DNA of 64,000 bases from Janthinobacterium sp. J1-1 (GCF_030944405.1 NZ_CP132339.1:4154001-4218000), one strand, 5' to 3'; numbered from the stretch's first letter, positions 44,096 to 54,116 are shown. Notes: generated by a model not told the origin, from the sequence alone. Translations and numbers: made by a program.

Positions 44096-44172
44096 GCGCG
44101 CGGGTGCGGCATGGCTGGGCCGCAAGTGTAAGCGAGGTCATGTTTAATAAGCAAGTGCCGTCGCGGCCGGGA

Positions 44173-45441
44173 TCACAGCCGGCCGAATACCAGGCTGGCA
44201 TTGACGCCGCCAAAGCCGAAGCCATTCGAGATGGCGTAATCGGTGGCCAGTTTGCGCGCCGCGCCGGTGACGATGTCGAGACCTTCAGACGCCGGATCGG
44301 GCTGCGCCAGGTTGAGGGTGGCCGGCGCCAGCTGGTCGCGCAGGGCCAGCACGGTGAAGATCGCTTCCACGCCGCCGGCCGCGCCCAGCAGATGGCCGGT
44401 CGACGATTTCGTGGCCGAGACGGCGGGGCCGCTGCCGCTGCCAAAGATCGCCCTGATGGCGGCCAGCTCACTCATGTCGCCGACCGGCGTGGAGGTCGCA
44501 TGGGCGTTCAGGTGGCCGATCTGTTCGGGGGCGATATTGGCCTGCCGGATCGCCAGCTGCATGGCGCGCCGTCCGCCGGCGCCGTCTTCGGGTGGCGACG
44601 TCATGTGATAGGCGTCGGCGCTGGTGCCGTAGCCCAGCAGTTCGGCAATCGGCGTGGCGCCGCGGCGCAAGGCGTGCTCCAGTTCTTCGATCACCAGCAT
44701 GCCGGCGCCTTCGCCCATCACGAAGCCGTCGCGGGCCATGTCGAAGGGGCGCGATGCCTCGGCAGGGCGGTCATTGAAGCCGGTCGACATGGTCCTGGCG
44801 GCGGCAAAGGCGCCGAAGCTGACCCGGTCGATGCAGGCCTCGGCACCGCCGCACACGGCGATATCGGCTTCGCCGGCGCGTATCAGCCGTGCCGCGTCGC
44901 CGATGGCTTGGGCGCTGGCGGCGCAGGCCGTGACGGGAGCGCCCAGCGGGCCGCGAAAGCCGTGGCGTATCGAGATGTGGCCGGCCGCCATATTGGCCAG
45001 GAAGTTGGGCACTGTAAACGGCGACAGCCGTTTCGGGCCTCGGCCATCGGTGGTGCGCACGGCGTCGACAATGGCGCCGAAGCCGCCCACGCCGGAGCCG
45101 ACGATGGTGGCCGTGCGTTCGCGCGCGCTGTCGGTGTCGGGCTGCCAGCCGGCCTGCCGCAGGGCTTCCTGCGCCGCGGCCAGCGCGAACATGGTAAAGC
45201 GGTCCATTTTCTTGAGGTCTTTCGCTTCCACGGCGAGGGCAGGGTCGAAGCCCCATGGACATTCGGCGCTCAAACCCGGCACGACGCCGGCAACCTTGGC
45301 GGCGATGCTGTCAGTGAGGTCATCAGGTAAAGCCACCAGTCCCGACTGCCCATCGAGCAGGCGGCGCCAGGTGGCTTCAACGCCGTTACCCAAGGGCGTG
45401 ACCATGCCCATGCCCGTCACCACTATGCGTCTTGTATTCAT
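44173..45441 (-). CDS. fabF: Beta-ketoacyl-ACP synthase II-like protein
   Basis: This is a condensing enzyme of 422 residues with the full KAS catalytic set: Cys173 in VTACAAS, His314 in NAHATSTPVGD and His350 in STGHLLGAAGG. It elongates acyl-ACP with malonyl-ACP. The closing NGFGFGGVNASLVF is typical of FabF. It stands alone, without acpP or fabD/fabG, and is divergent from an AraC regulator, so it is likely a second, specialised copy and not the housekeeping FabF. A good AGGAG precedes the ATG. Confidence 0.9.
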   Translation of the reverse strand: MNTRRIVVTGMGMVTPLGNGVEATWRRLLDGQSGLVALPDDLTDSIAAKVAGVVPGLSAECPWGFDPALAVEAKDLKKMDRFTMFALAAAQEALRQAGWQPDTDSARERTATIVGSGVGGFGAIVDAVRTTDGRGPKRLSPFTVPNFLANMAAGHISIRHGFRGPLGAPVTACAASAQAIGDAARLIRAGEADIAVCGGAEACIDRVSFGAFAAARTMSTGFNDRPAEASRPFDMARDGFVMGEGAGMLVIEELEHALRRGATPIAELLGYGTSADAYHMTSPPEDGAGGRRAMQLAIRQANIAPEQIGHLNAHATSTPVGDMSELAAIRAIFGSGSGPAVSATKSSTGHLLGAAGGVEAIFTVLALRDQLAPATLNLAQPDPASEGLDIVTGAARKLATDYAISNGFGFGGVNASLVFGRL

Positions 45442-45628
45442 TCATGCTCCTGTTTGAACGATGCCGCCATCTGAATCGTGATGGATGGCGATAGGCAAAA
45501 TGCGCCATGCAGCAGCCATCCCGCATCGCCGCCGGCGTGGAAATCAGGCCTCAGTATAGGCAGATAAGGCAGGTGTGGTTGCCACATCGCGCCAATGAAT
45601 ATGCAAACTGCGCCATAATGGTGGCACG

Positions 45629-46660
45629 ATGATGCTCTCCGTGCAAAACTCCCTGACCGTACCCGCGCACTTTTTGCACGGCATGCTGCACTGGGTGCGC
45701 GTCCGTCATGGAGAAACGGCGGTGGCGCGGGTACTCGCCGCCGCCGCCATTCCCGCCGCGTTCCTGCATCGGCCCGAGGCCCGGCTGACGCGCCAGCAAT
45801 ACGTGGCGCTATACCGGAGCGTCGCGGCGACACTCGACGACGAGATGCTGGGCCTGTGGTCGCGGCCGATCCGCACCGGCACCTTGAAATACCTGATGCT
45901 CAGCCTGCTCGATGCACCGACCGTGATGGTTGCCCTGAACCGGTTTGTGCGTTTCTGGAATTTGCTGCTCGACGATTACCGGCTGCACATTTCCAGCAAA
46001 AATGCGCTGCTGCGGCTGGCCCTGGTGGAACGGGCGCCTGGCACGCCGGTCGCGCCACTGGGCCATGTGCTGATGATGAAGCTGATCCACGGCATCGCCT
46101 CGTGGCTGCTGGGTCGCGAGATCAGCCCGCAGCGGGTCGAATTCAGCTTCGACCGGCCGGAACACGTGGACCAGCATGGCTTGCTGGTTCCGGGCGAGGT
46201 GCGCTTCAATGCCGGCATCACCAGCATCCACTTCGCCTACGACGATTGCGCGCAGCAGTTCAAGCGCGAGAAGCACGAACTGTGGGCCTTCCTGAAACGC
46301 GCACCGGAAGACTGGACATTCAGCGCCGTGCATGGCGCCTCGATGGCGGCCAGGGCGCGCGAATATCTGGAGCGGCGCCTGGCGCAAGCGGTGACGATAC
46401 AGGACCTGGCGCAGGCCTTGCACACCACCGTGCGCACGCTGAACCGGCGCTTTGCCGAGGAAGGCACGCATTTCCAGGCCGTCAAGGACGCGCTGCGGCG
46501 CGATATCGCCATCCATCGCCTGGCCAATTCGAACACCAGCGTGGCGGCGCTGGCGTTTGACCTGGGCTACGCCGACGCCACCGGTTTTTGCCGCGCCTTC
46601 AGGCAGTGGACCGGCAGCAGCCCGGCCGCTTATCGACAGGGTGCGCGGCAGGGCGAGTAG
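45629..46660 (+). CDS. AraC family transcriptional regulator (OruR/ArgR-like)
   Basis: This 343-residue regulator has an N-terminal arabinose-operon-type binding domain of the 'AraC_binding_2/OruR' group (residues about 15-210). The C-terminal double helix-turn-helix is at about 245-340 (ARAREYLERRLAQAVTIQDLAQALHTTVRTLNRRFAEEG ... LAFDLGYADATGFCRAFRQWTGSSPAAYR). It is divergent from the lone fabF-like gene, which it may control. Confidence 0.9.
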   Translation: MMLSVQNSLTVPAHFLHGMLHWVRVRHGETAVARVLAAAAIPAAFLHRPEARLTRQQYVALYRSVAATLDDEMLGLWSRPIRTGTLKYLMLSLLDAPTVMVALNRFVRFWNLLLDDYRLHISSKNALLRLALVERAPGTPVAPLGHVLMMKLIHGIASWLLGREISPQRVEFSFDRPEHVDQHGLLVPGEVRFNAGITSIHFAYDDCAQQFKREKHELWAFLKRAPEDWTFSAVHGASMAARAREYLERRLAQAVTIQDLAQALHTTVRTLNRRFAEEGTHFQAVKDALRRDIAIHRLANSNTSVAALAFDLGYADATGFCRAFRQWTGSSPAAYRQGARQGE

Positions 46661-46666
46661 GGCCCG

Positions 46667-47182
46667 TTACCGCGCCTTGTTTGCATCCACCTGCGCCTGC
46701 ACACCCCGAAAATACGCCAGCGGCCGCGCTATCGTCACGCCCATCAGGGCGGCGGCCTGGATGATGTCGGCGGTATCGCGCCGGTACACGATCAGCGCAT
46801 CCATATTGTCGGTACCGGAACCCTCGATCCAGATCAGGTCATAGCCGCCTTCTTCCACCGCGCGCTGCGCCAGTTCGCCATCGAGCCATTCGTAATAGGG
46901 CAGCACGCCACGCTCATGATCCTCGACCAGTTCGTAAGGAAAGTCGGGAAATTCGTCGAACATCTCCTGGATCTGCTCATGCAGCTCGTCGATCTTGTCG
47001 CTCGAGGCGATATAGCCGCCCAGCTGGTCGATGATCTCCAGCGCGTACGCGTGTGCATCGCTGGTCACCCACTCTTCGTCGGCGTTGGCGGGCGCATTGG
47101 TGATGGCGGCGACGGCGTCATCGAGTTCCTCGCCTTCGAGGTCGCCGCAGGTCAGGCGGGTCAGCAGTTCGGACAAGAGCAT
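46667..47182 (-). CDS. Acidic protein of unknown function
   Basis: This is a 171-residue soluble, highly acidic protein (many Asp/Glu in GDLEGEELDDAVAAI and DELHEQIQEMFDEFPDFPYE). The C-terminal part GYDLIWIEGSGTDNMDALIVYRRDTADIIQAAALMGVTIARPLAYFRG is well ordered. One early Cys. I do not recognise it. Starts with a fair ribosome binding site; it is convergent with the AraC gene 6 bases away. Confidence 0.75.
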   Translation of the reverse strand: MLLSELLTRLTCGDLEGEELDDAVAAITNAPANADEEWVTSDAHAYALEIIDQLGGYIASSDKIDELHEQIQEMFDEFPDFPYELVEDHERGVLPYYEWLDGELAQRAVEEGGYDLIWIEGSGTDNMDALIVYRRDTADIIQAAALMGVTIARPLAYFRGVQAQVDANKAR

Positions 47183-47467
47183 GGTTGCCTTTCAAGTGTT
47201 TGCCGATGGCCGGAGCGGCCAAGGTGGGCAATATTGATTGAGAACGTGGCAAATGCTATCACTGATTTTCCCCGGCTGGCGGCCTGCACGCACGCCACCG
47301 CATGCGCCCAAGTAACCCCCAATAAATTCTTGTGATTTCTGACTTCCATAACCGGCGCTCTGCTGTGTTGCCAACTGCTAGCAGTGCTCGCACTGCGTCG
47401 CAGTTGACGCCTTGCATAGCATCCGGTTCTGTTCGTCATAACTTCACAATAATTTCCTGACGATTAC

Positions 47468-49531
47468 TTAGAACGCGCGTCTGGCGCGCACGCCCCAGGT
47501 GCGCGGTGCGCTGGCGACCACGATATTGTTGGCCAGCGCGCGCGTAAAGTAGCGCGCGTCGGCCAGGTTGTTGCCATACACGCCCAAGGTCCATTTGCCT
47601 GCGTGGTAGTCCAGGTGGGCGTTGCTCATGGTGTATGCCGGGTTGACGGTGGTGCTGGCCGGGTACAGGTTGGACTTGCCCTGGCGCGTGACGGTGGCGC
47701 CCAGTTCCCACTGCGGTGCGGGCTGCCATTGCAGCCCGGCGCCCACGCTGTGGCGCGGCGTATTGGCGAACTGCTGGCCCGCGTAATCGACCGCGCCCTT
47801 GCGGTATTCGTCGTATTCGGCGTGGGCGATGGCGGCAAATGCATTCAGGGTCAGCGTGGGCGCGGGGCGCAGCAGGCCCGTCAGTTCCAGGCCCTGGCTG
47901 TGCGAGCGTCCTGCGTTGTCGATGCGGCTCTGGCCGTTGGTGTCCGTCACCGTCACCTGCTGGTCGCGCAGGCGCGTGTGGTAGACGGTGGCGGCCAGTT
48001 CCCAGGCGCGCCGTTCGCCGCGCAGGCGGTAGCCCAGTTCCACATGGTTGCCGTATTCGGGCCGGTAGGCGGTGCCGGCCGCGTCGGGTGCCGTCGCATA
48101 CAGGTTGAAGCCGGATGCCTTGTAGCCGCGCGCCACGGTCAGCCAGCCGAATTGCGCGCCATCGGGTGTGAACTCCAGCGTCAGGCGCGGCAGGGCCACC
48201 GTATCGCGCGCTTTCGCATCATTGACGACGGTGGTGGCGTCGAACGGCGTATCGGGCATGCCGTCGCCGTCGCTGTCGAACAGGCCGGCCTGGCGGCTGC
48301 TCCAGTCCAGCTTGCGCCTGTCGTGCTGCAGGCGCAATGCGCCGGCCAGGCGCCAGGCTGGCGCCAGTTTCCAGCCCAGCTCGCCGAATGCGGCGGCGCT
48401 GCTGCCTTTCACGCCGGCCGTGGTGCCGCTCAGGTAATAGGGCATGGAATCGAAGTCGTACGGCGAATCGCGCGTGATATGCGCGCCGAACACGCCGGCC
48501 AGCCAGTCGAGCCGGCCTTCGCCGCCCGACAGGCGCGCTTCCAGGCTCCATTGCACGTTCTTCATGTCGTAGCCGGTGCGCGCCTGGAAGGTGGAGCGGG
48601 GCAGCCAGTAATTCCATTCACTCTGGCTGGCGCCGGCCGTGACGGCCAGCCGCGTGTTGCCGGCCAGCGCGCGCGCATATTCGCCCGACAGCAAGGTGTA
48701 TTTGACGTTGTTGGTACCCGCGTCGCCCGCTTGCGAGCGGTGCTCGCGCGCGTCCGGTGCTGCCGCAAAGTAGTCGTTGCCGCCGCGCATGTTGGCGTGA
48801 TGCAGGCCCAGGCGCCAGGTGCCGCCCGCGTCGTCGCGGTGCAGCAGCTTGATGCGTGCAAAGGCACTGTCCCAGCCGCCCGTGTCGCTGCGCCCCAGGC
48901 GCGGATTATCGATAAAGCCGTCGGCCGACTCGCCGCCGGCGGCGATGCGCACGGCCGATTTCTCGCCCAGCGGAACGTCCATCGCCAGGCTGGCGCGGCG
49001 CCGCTGGCCGCTGCCGATATCGAGCTGCGCGTTGCCGCCCAATATCCGGCCCGGATCGCGTGAGCGCAGCGCCACCACGCCGCCCATGCTGCTCTGGCCG
49101 TACAGCGTCGATTGCGGGCCGCGCAGCACCTCGAGCTGTTCCAGGTCGAACAGCTGGCCCAGCACCATGCTGTAGATGGGTACGCCGTCGAGCATCACGC
49201 TGGTGCTGGTGCTGTCCGATTCGTCGTCGGAAAAGCCCAGCCCGCGTATCGTCAGCGACGGCGTACTGCGCGTGAAATTGGTCAGATACACATTCGGCAA
49301 CTGCTGCGCCACCTCGCCCAAGGTTTCCAGGTGGGCCTGCTCGATGGCGTCGCCGCCGAGCACGTTGACGCTGGCCGGCGTCTGCATCACGCTGCGGCCG
49401 GCCTTGCTGGCGCTGACCAGCACCGACGGCAAAGTGGCGTCATCATCGCCCGGCGACGATTGCGCCAGCGCGAAGGCGGGGGCGGCGAGCAGCAGGCACA
49501 GGGTCAGCCGGGGAGGGAGGGGTGCGGACAT
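47468..49531 (-). CDS. TonB-dependent receptor, FyuA-like
   Basis: This 687-residue outer-membrane receptor lacks an STN domain. Signal peptide (MSAPLPPRLTLCLLLAAPAFALA), TonB box region (LPSVLVSAS), and plug (RTPSLTIRGLGF ... SVMLDGVPIYSM ... EVLRGPQSTLYGQSSMGGVV). The barrel ends GVRARRAF with terminal Phe. Segments such as FDSMPYYLSGT and TVARGYKASGFNLY recall the yersiniabactin/pesticin receptor FyuA more than ordinary hydroxamate receptors; this is from memory of the family, not a search. ATG 49531 has AAGGAAA. It is divergent from the AraC regulator across a Fur box. Confidence 0.9.
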   Translation of the reverse strand: MSAPLPPRLTLCLLLAAPAFALAQSSPGDDDATLPSVLVSASKAGRSVMQTPASVNVLGGDAIEQAHLETLGEVAQQLPNVYLTNFTRSTPSLTIRGLGFSDDESDSTSTSVMLDGVPIYSMVLGQLFDLEQLEVLRGPQSTLYGQSSMGGVVALRSRDPGRILGGNAQLDIGSGQRRRASLAMDVPLGEKSAVRIAAGGESADGFIDNPRLGRSDTGGWDSAFARIKLLHRDDAGGTWRLGLHHANMRGGNDYFAAAPDAREHRSQAGDAGTNNVKYTLLSGEYARALAGNTRLAVTAGASQSEWNYWLPRSTFQARTGYDMKNVQWSLEARLSGGEGRLDWLAGVFGAHITRDSPYDFDSMPYYLSGTTAGVKGSSAAAFGELGWKLAPAWRLAGALRLQHDRRKLDWSSRQAGLFDSDGDGMPDTPFDATTVVNDAKARDTVALPRLTLEFTPDGAQFGWLTVARGYKASGFNLYATAPDAAGTAYRPEYGNHVELGYRLRGERRAWELAATVYHTRLRDQQVTVTDTNGQSRIDNAGRSHSQGLELTGLLRPAPTLTLNAFAAIAHAEYDEYRKGAVDYAGQQFANTPRHSVGAGLQWQPAPQWELGATVTRQGKSNLYPASTTVNPAYTMSNAHLDYHAGKWTLGVYGNNLADARYFTRALANNIVVASAPRTWGVRARRAF

Positions 49532-49655
49532 GGTTTCCTTGTTGGCGGAAGTGAAAGAAGAATCCATGGTAATCAGCACCTCCGGCGCGCGCCGCCCCGA
49601 TCCGGTCCGCCAACGTCCGAAGCGGGACTCTTTCATCTGGCGTCAGGTTTGCATT

Positions 49656-49677
49656 GTAAATAGGAATCATTATCATT
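49656..49677. promoter_or_regulatory. Fur box between FyuA-like receptor and AraC regulator
   Basis: The 19-base window at 49656-49674 (GTAAATAGGAATCATTATC) matches the Fur consensus at 14 positions, and ATT follows it. It lies between the divergent receptor and regulator genes, so both should respond to iron. Confidence 0.75.
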
Positions 49678-49723
49678 AAAATGTGGCGATGCACCATCGC
49701 ATGGCAAGCTCACAGGGGATGCA

Positions 49724-50635
49724 ATGTATGAACTGAAATCGTCCGAATTCTTTGACGGGCCGCCCGCCGGCGTGGCCCATCCGCCCGGCACGCTGGTGCG
49801 CACCGTCGACGTGCGGGAGGGCCTGGCCGTGTCGCTGGTCTCCTTGCGGCCGCAGCAGGCATTCCAGGTGGCGACCGTCAATGACAGCGACCACCTGCAT
49901 TTCAGCTGCCAGTTGCGCGGCATGACGGAGGTGGCGGTGCAGGGCGGCGTGGGACGCGAACCGCGCCAGTTGCATGCCAACAGCCTGGTGGCCAGTTGCG
50001 CGCCGGGCGAACGCTTCCAGCTCAATTTCTACCCTGTCGGCTATGGCAACGTGGAGCTGCGCATCCGTCCCGATATCCTGAGCCAGCTGGCCGGCGACGA
50101 ATACGGCGGCGTGGGCGAGCGCCTGCAAGGCGCGGGCTTCCTGCACCAGCAAGGTGGCCACGCGCGCGCGCGGGAGGCGGCCCTGAAGCTGGAACAGCTG
50201 CTGAGTTGCCCGCAGCCGTCGCGCCTGCTGGTACATGCGGCCACGCTGGAGTTCCTGGCCTGGAACCTGCAGGCACTGCAGGGCAGTGATGACGGCGCGG
50301 CCCAGCCATCGGCGCGCGAACAGAAGCTGCTGCGCGCCGCGCACGAGCGGCTGCTGGCCGACCTCAGCGATCCGCCGACCATCGAGCAGCTGTCGCGCGA
50401 GGTCGGTCTGAACCAGCTGAAGCTGAAACGCGGCTTCAAGGCCATGTTCGGCCTCAGCATCTACGCCCTGTTCCAGCGAGAGCGCATGGGCCGCGCCAAG
50501 GCGCTGCTGGACCGGCACGGCGTCAGTGACACGGCGGCCATGCTTGGCTACAGCAACATGAGCCACTTCAGCGCGGCATTCCGCAAGCAGCATGGCGTGC
50601 TGCCCAGCCAGGCCAGGCGCGGCATGCTGGCCTGA
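49724..50635 (+). CDS. AraC family regulator, YbtA/PchR-like
   Basis: This is a 303-residue regulator with an N-terminal ligand domain and a C-terminal AraC-type DNA-binding domain (about residues 205-300: LLADLSDPPTIEQLSREVGLNQLKLKRGFKAMFGLSIYALFQRERMGRAKALL ... AAMLGYSNMSHFSAAFRKQHG). The LNQLKLKRGFK motif is the mark of the PchR/YbtA/AlcR group, which binds ferric siderophores and activates uptake genes. It sits between the FyuA-like receptor (divergent) and the ABC/MFS operon (convergent), as in other siderophore uptake loci. Confidence 0.92.
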   Translation: MYELKSSEFFDGPPAGVAHPPGTLVRTVDVREGLAVSLVSLRPQQAFQVATVNDSDHLHFSCQLRGMTEVAVQGGVGREPRQLHANSLVASCAPGERFQLNFYPVGYGNVELRIRPDILSQLAGDEYGGVGERLQGAGFLHQQGGHARAREAALKLEQLLSCPQPSRLLVHAATLEFLAWNLQALQGSDDGAAQPSAREQKLLRAAHERLLADLSDPPTIEQLSREVGLNQLKLKRGFKAMFGLSIYALFQRERMGRAKALLDRHGVSDTAAMLGYSNMSHFSAAFRKQHGVLPSQARRGMLA

Positions 50636-50644
50636 GCCGGCGTT

Positions 50645-52366
50645 CTAGGATTGCTGCGCTTGCCACAGTTCAGCATACAATCCATCCTGTGCCAGCAGCG
50701 CCGCATGGCAGCCCCGCTCGACGATGCGGCCCGCGTCCAGCACCAGGATCTGGTCCGCATGGCGCACGGTCCGCAGGCGGTGGGCGATCATGATCACGGT
50801 GCGTCCTCGCGCCAGCCGCGCCAGCGCCTGTTCGATTTCATGCCGGGCTTGCTGATCGACCGAGGCCGTCGCTTCGTCGAGCAGCAGCAGCGGCGCGTCT
50901 TTCAGCAGGGCGCGGGCGATCGACAGACGCTGGCGCTCGCCGCCGGACAGGCGCTGGCCGTTCTCGCCGATGCGGCTGTGGTAGCCCTGTGGCAGTCGTT
51001 GTACGAAGGCGTCGCAATACGCGTCGCGGCAGGCAGCCATCACTTCCTCGTCGCTGGCGCCGGGGCGGCCGATGCGCACATTGTCGAGCACCGTGCCGTC
51101 GAACAGCTGCACCTCCTGGAATACAAAGCTGAGCTGCTGGTACAGGCGCTCGCTGCCCAGCGCGCGCAGGTCCGTGCCGCCCAGGAAAATCGCGCCTTCC
51201 TGTGGATCGTCGAAGCGGGCCAGCAGGTGCAGCAGGCTGCTCTTGCCGGCGCCGGACGGGCCGACGATGGCCGTCACCGTGCCCGGCGCCGCCTCCAGGC
51301 GGATATCGCGCAAGGCCCAGGCCGCGCTGCCTTCGTAGCGCAGGCCCACGCCGTCGAAACGCAGTGCGTGGTTGCCGGGCGCAAGCACCGCCTCGCCCTG
51401 CGGCATGGGCGCTTCGGCCAGCAGCGCTTCGAGGCGCGCTTCGGACAGGGCCATGAAGCGCAGTTCCGACAAATGGGCGGCGATATCGTGCAGCGGATCG
51501 ATCAGTTTATAGGCCACCAGCACGAACAGCAGCCAGTGCCGCTGCGTTGGCGCATCGTGGCCGGCCAGCCATGCCGCCGCCAGCAGCAATAGCACCAGGC
51601 TCAGCTCCACCGTGTAGCGGTAGGCCTGGATCGGGCCGGCGCCCCAGGCCTCCACGCCCAGGCTGGCGTTGCGCAGCCGGGCAAAGCGCGCGTCGAGGCG
51701 CCCGACCCACTGTGCGGCGCGGCCGTACAGGCGCAAGGTGCGCAGGCCGCCGATGAATTCCACCAGCATGCCCGCTGTCTCCCGCTGCAGTTCCTGCTTG
51801 TGGCGGCCGGCGGCGGCAAAGCGGCGCCGCGCCAGGTTGAGCAGCCACAGCGCCAGCGGAAACGTCAGCGCCAGCGTGGCGGCAAGGCGCCAGTCGGCCA
51901 GCAGCAGCACCGCCAGGTACAGCAGCGGCACGGCGCAGGCGGCCACCAGTTCGCCGACCAGGTGCGTGAAAATATCCTCCACCCGCTTGACATCGTCCGT
52001 CAGCAGCGACGCCAGTTCGCCGCTGCGCCGCCCTTGCACTGCAGCCAGCCGCAGGCGGCTCAAGTGGCCCAGCGCCTGTTCGCGGTAGCCTTTCATCAGT
52101 GCGTAACTGCCCAGGAAGCAGTGCAACTGTCCCCAGTAGGAAAACAACAGCTGGGCGCCCAGCAGGCCGGCCAGCAGCAGGCAAAGCAGGGGCAATGAGC
52201 GCAGCTGGCCGGTGGCCGCCAGGTCGGCCAGCCACCACCAGGCGGCAAAAAAGGGGGCGATGGCGAACGCGCGTTCGAGCACGCGCAGGGCCAGGCCCAG
52301 CAGCATGCGGCGCGGCGTGCGTCCGCTGCGGCGTATCACGCGCCTGAGCATCTCAGTGACAGACAT
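50645..52366 (-). CDS. ABC half-transporter (permease-ATPase fusion), YbtQ-like
   Basis: This is a 573-residue type-IV (exporter-fold) ABC half-transporter with a six-helix membrane domain (residues 1-320) followed by an ATPase. The ATPase has Walker A GPSGAGKSS near residue 367, signature LSGGERQRLS, Walker B LLLLDEATA and H-loop AHRLRTVRH. In Yersinia the YbtP/YbtQ pair has this fold yet works in iron-siderophore import; the same is inferred here from context. Start ATG 52366, overlapping the upstream ABC gene by 14 bases; earlier in-frame starts lie inside that gene. Confidence 0.92.
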   Translation of the reverse strand: MSVTEMLRRVIRRSGRTPRRMLLGLALRVLERAFAIAPFFAAWWWLADLAATGQLRSLPLLCLLLAGLLGAQLLFSYWGQLHCFLGSYALMKGYREQALGHLSRLRLAAVQGRRSGELASLLTDDVKRVEDIFTHLVGELVAACAVPLLYLAVLLLADWRLAATLALTFPLALWLLNLARRRFAAAGRHKQELQRETAGMLVEFIGGLRTLRLYGRAAQWVGRLDARFARLRNASLGVEAWGAGPIQAYRYTVELSLVLLLLAAAWLAGHDAPTQRHWLLFVLVAYKLIDPLHDIAAHLSELRFMALSEARLEALLAEAPMPQGEAVLAPGNHALRFDGVGLRYEGSAAWALRDIRLEAAPGTVTAIVGPSGAGKSSLLHLLARFDDPQEGAIFLGGTDLRALGSERLYQQLSFVFQEVQLFDGTVLDNVRIGRPGASDEEVMAACRDAYCDAFVQRLPQGYHSRIGENGQRLSGGERQRLSIARALLKDAPLLLLDEATASVDQQARHEIEQALARLARGRTVIMIAHRLRTVRHADQILVLDAGRIVERGCHAALLAQDGLYAELWQAQQS

Positions 52367-54116
52367 GGGCAGCGTCTCCGTTGATGTGCCATCGTTCGCT
52401 GTCGAACTGGCGTTGCCACAATTGGCGGTACAACTGGCAGTCCCGCAGCAGCGCGCCATGCGTGCCGCTGGCGACCAGGCGGCCGCCATCCATCACGAGG
52501 ATCTGGCTGGCGCCCGCGACGCTGGCCAGGCGGTGCGCGATGACCAGCACCGTTTGCCGCGGGTAGCTGGCGCGCAGGGCCTGGTAAAAGCGCAGTTCGG
52601 TGCGGCTGTCGGCAAATGCTGTCGCTTCGTCGAGCAGCAGGATGGGCGTGGCGGCCAGCAGCGCGCGGGCAATCGCGATGCGCTGGCGCTCGCCGCCGGA
52701 GAGGCGCACGCCGCGTTCCTCGACATGGCTGTGCCAGCCGTCCGGCAGCGCATCGACGCAGTCCAGCACCTGGGCCACGCGCAGCGCCTCGCGCACTTCC
52801 ACGTCGCTCGCCGTTGGCCGGCCCAGGCGCAGATTGTCGAGCAGGCTGCCGCGAAACAGAAAGGCCTCCTGCGTTGCCAGCGCGACCAGCGCGGTGCGTG
52901 CGGTGTCGTCCAGCGCGGCCAGGTCCACGCCGCCGGCCAGGATGCGCCCGGATGTGGGCTGCAGCAGGCCGGCCAGCAGGGCCGCCACCGTGCTCTTGCC
53001 CGCACCCGAGGGACCCACCAGCGCCGTCATGGCGCCGGCAGGCAGATGCAGGCTGAAGCCGGACAGCAACGGTGACGCTTCATGAGAGAAGCTGACGTGT
53101 TCGAGGCGCACGTCCGGCGCCTGCGCCAGCGTGGCCGGCGTGGCACCGGGTGCCGCCGGCGGCAGGGCTGGCAAGCGTCCGATGCGCGCCAGGCTGGCCT
53201 CGATTTCACGCCACTCCGACGACACCCTGACCACCTTGAACAGGGGCTTGAGCATGCCGGAGCCGAGCACCAGCGCCAGTACCAGCTGCGGCAGGCTGAT
53301 GGCGCCCGCATCGAACAGGTACAAGCCGGTGGGCAGCAGGGTGACGATATTGGCGCTCAACAGTACCATGAAGGCCGACCAGCCGGGTACCGTCAGGCGC
53401 GTGATGCCGCTCATCAGCGATTCATATGCCTGCAGGCTGTCGCGCATGCGCGCAAAGGAGCGGGCATCCTGGCGGCAGGCCTTCATGACGGGCATGCTGC
53501 GCACATATTCGATGGTGGCGCCGTGCAGCTCGTCGAGCGCCGTATTGAATGCCGCCAGATGGCCGCCCAGGCCGCGCATCATCAGCGTTTGCAGCAGCAG
53601 CGCGAACGGCACGGTGGCCAGCGCGGCCAGCGCCAGGCGCCAGTCGAGCGCCGCCAGCAGGCCGGCCACCAGCAGCGGACTGGCCAGCGCCGCCGTCAGT
53701 TCCACCGTATGGTGGGCGATGAACTGATCGAGCCGGTCCACGTCCTGCAGCACCAGCCGTTTCAGCTCGCCACTGCCGGCGCCATTGAGCCAGCGCAGCG
53801 GCACGCCCGCCAGTTGCCGCACCAGCTGGCGCCGTGTGTCGAGCAGCACCTGGAAGGCGGCGACATGGCTGAAATAATAGGCCGCGCTGTAGAGCGCGTA
53901 CTTGAGCGCCAGTGCCAGTGCCAGCCAGCCGGCCAGGGCCAGCAAGGCGTCAGCGGCGCCCGGGGCCTGCACGGCCACGCCGGCGGCCTTTCCCAGCAGC
54001 CAGCAGGGCCACAGTTCGGCGCCGGCCGCGAGCGCGGCCAGGGTGATGGCCAGCGCCAGACGGCGCTGGTGGCCGCGCAGCAGGCGGCGCATCAGTTGCC
54101 GGGGCGTTTCAGTCAT
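52353..54116 (-). CDS. ABC half-transporter (permease-ATPase fusion), YbtP-like
   Basis: This is a 587-residue ABC half-transporter, the likely heterodimer partner of the next gene. Membrane domain at residues about 15-310; ATPase with Walker A GPSGAGKST near residue 368, signature LSGGERQRIA, Walker B ILLLDEATAFAD and AHRLASVAGA. It overlaps the MFS gene by 8 bases and the following ABC gene by 14, so all three are translationally coupled. The pair is most like siderophore importers of the YbtPQ kind; a drug-exporter role is the alternative. Confidence 0.92.
   Translation of the reverse strand: MTETPRQLMRRLLRGHQRRLALAITLAALAAGAELWPCWLLGKAAGVAVQAPGAADALLALAGWLALALALKYALYSAAYYFSHVAAFQVLLDTRRQLVRQLAGVPLRWLNGAGSGELKRLVLQDVDRLDQFIAHHTVELTAALASPLLVAGLLAALDWRLALAALATVPFALLLQTLMMRGLGGHLAAFNTALDELHGATIEYVRSMPVMKACRQDARSFARMRDSLQAYESLMSGITRLTVPGWSAFMVLLSANIVTLLPTGLYLFDAGAISLPQLVLALVLGSGMLKPLFKVVRVSSEWREIEASLARIGRLPALPPAAPGATPATLAQAPDVRLEHVSFSHEASPLLSGFSLHLPAGAMTALVGPSGAGKSTVAALLAGLLQPTSGRILAGGVDLAALDDTARTALVALATQEAFLFRGSLLDNLRLGRPTASDVEVREALRVAQVLDCVDALPDGWHSHVEERGVRLSGGERQRIAIARALLAATPILLLDEATAFADSRTELRFYQALRASYPRQTVLVIAHRLASVAGASQILVMDGGRLVASGTHGALLRDCQLYRQLWQRQFDSERWHINGDAAHVCH

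Noticed and set aside
42245..44131. Plus-strand long open frame opposite the DUF5916-type gene
   Set aside because: Mirror frame of a GC-rich gene; no start signal and no domain character.
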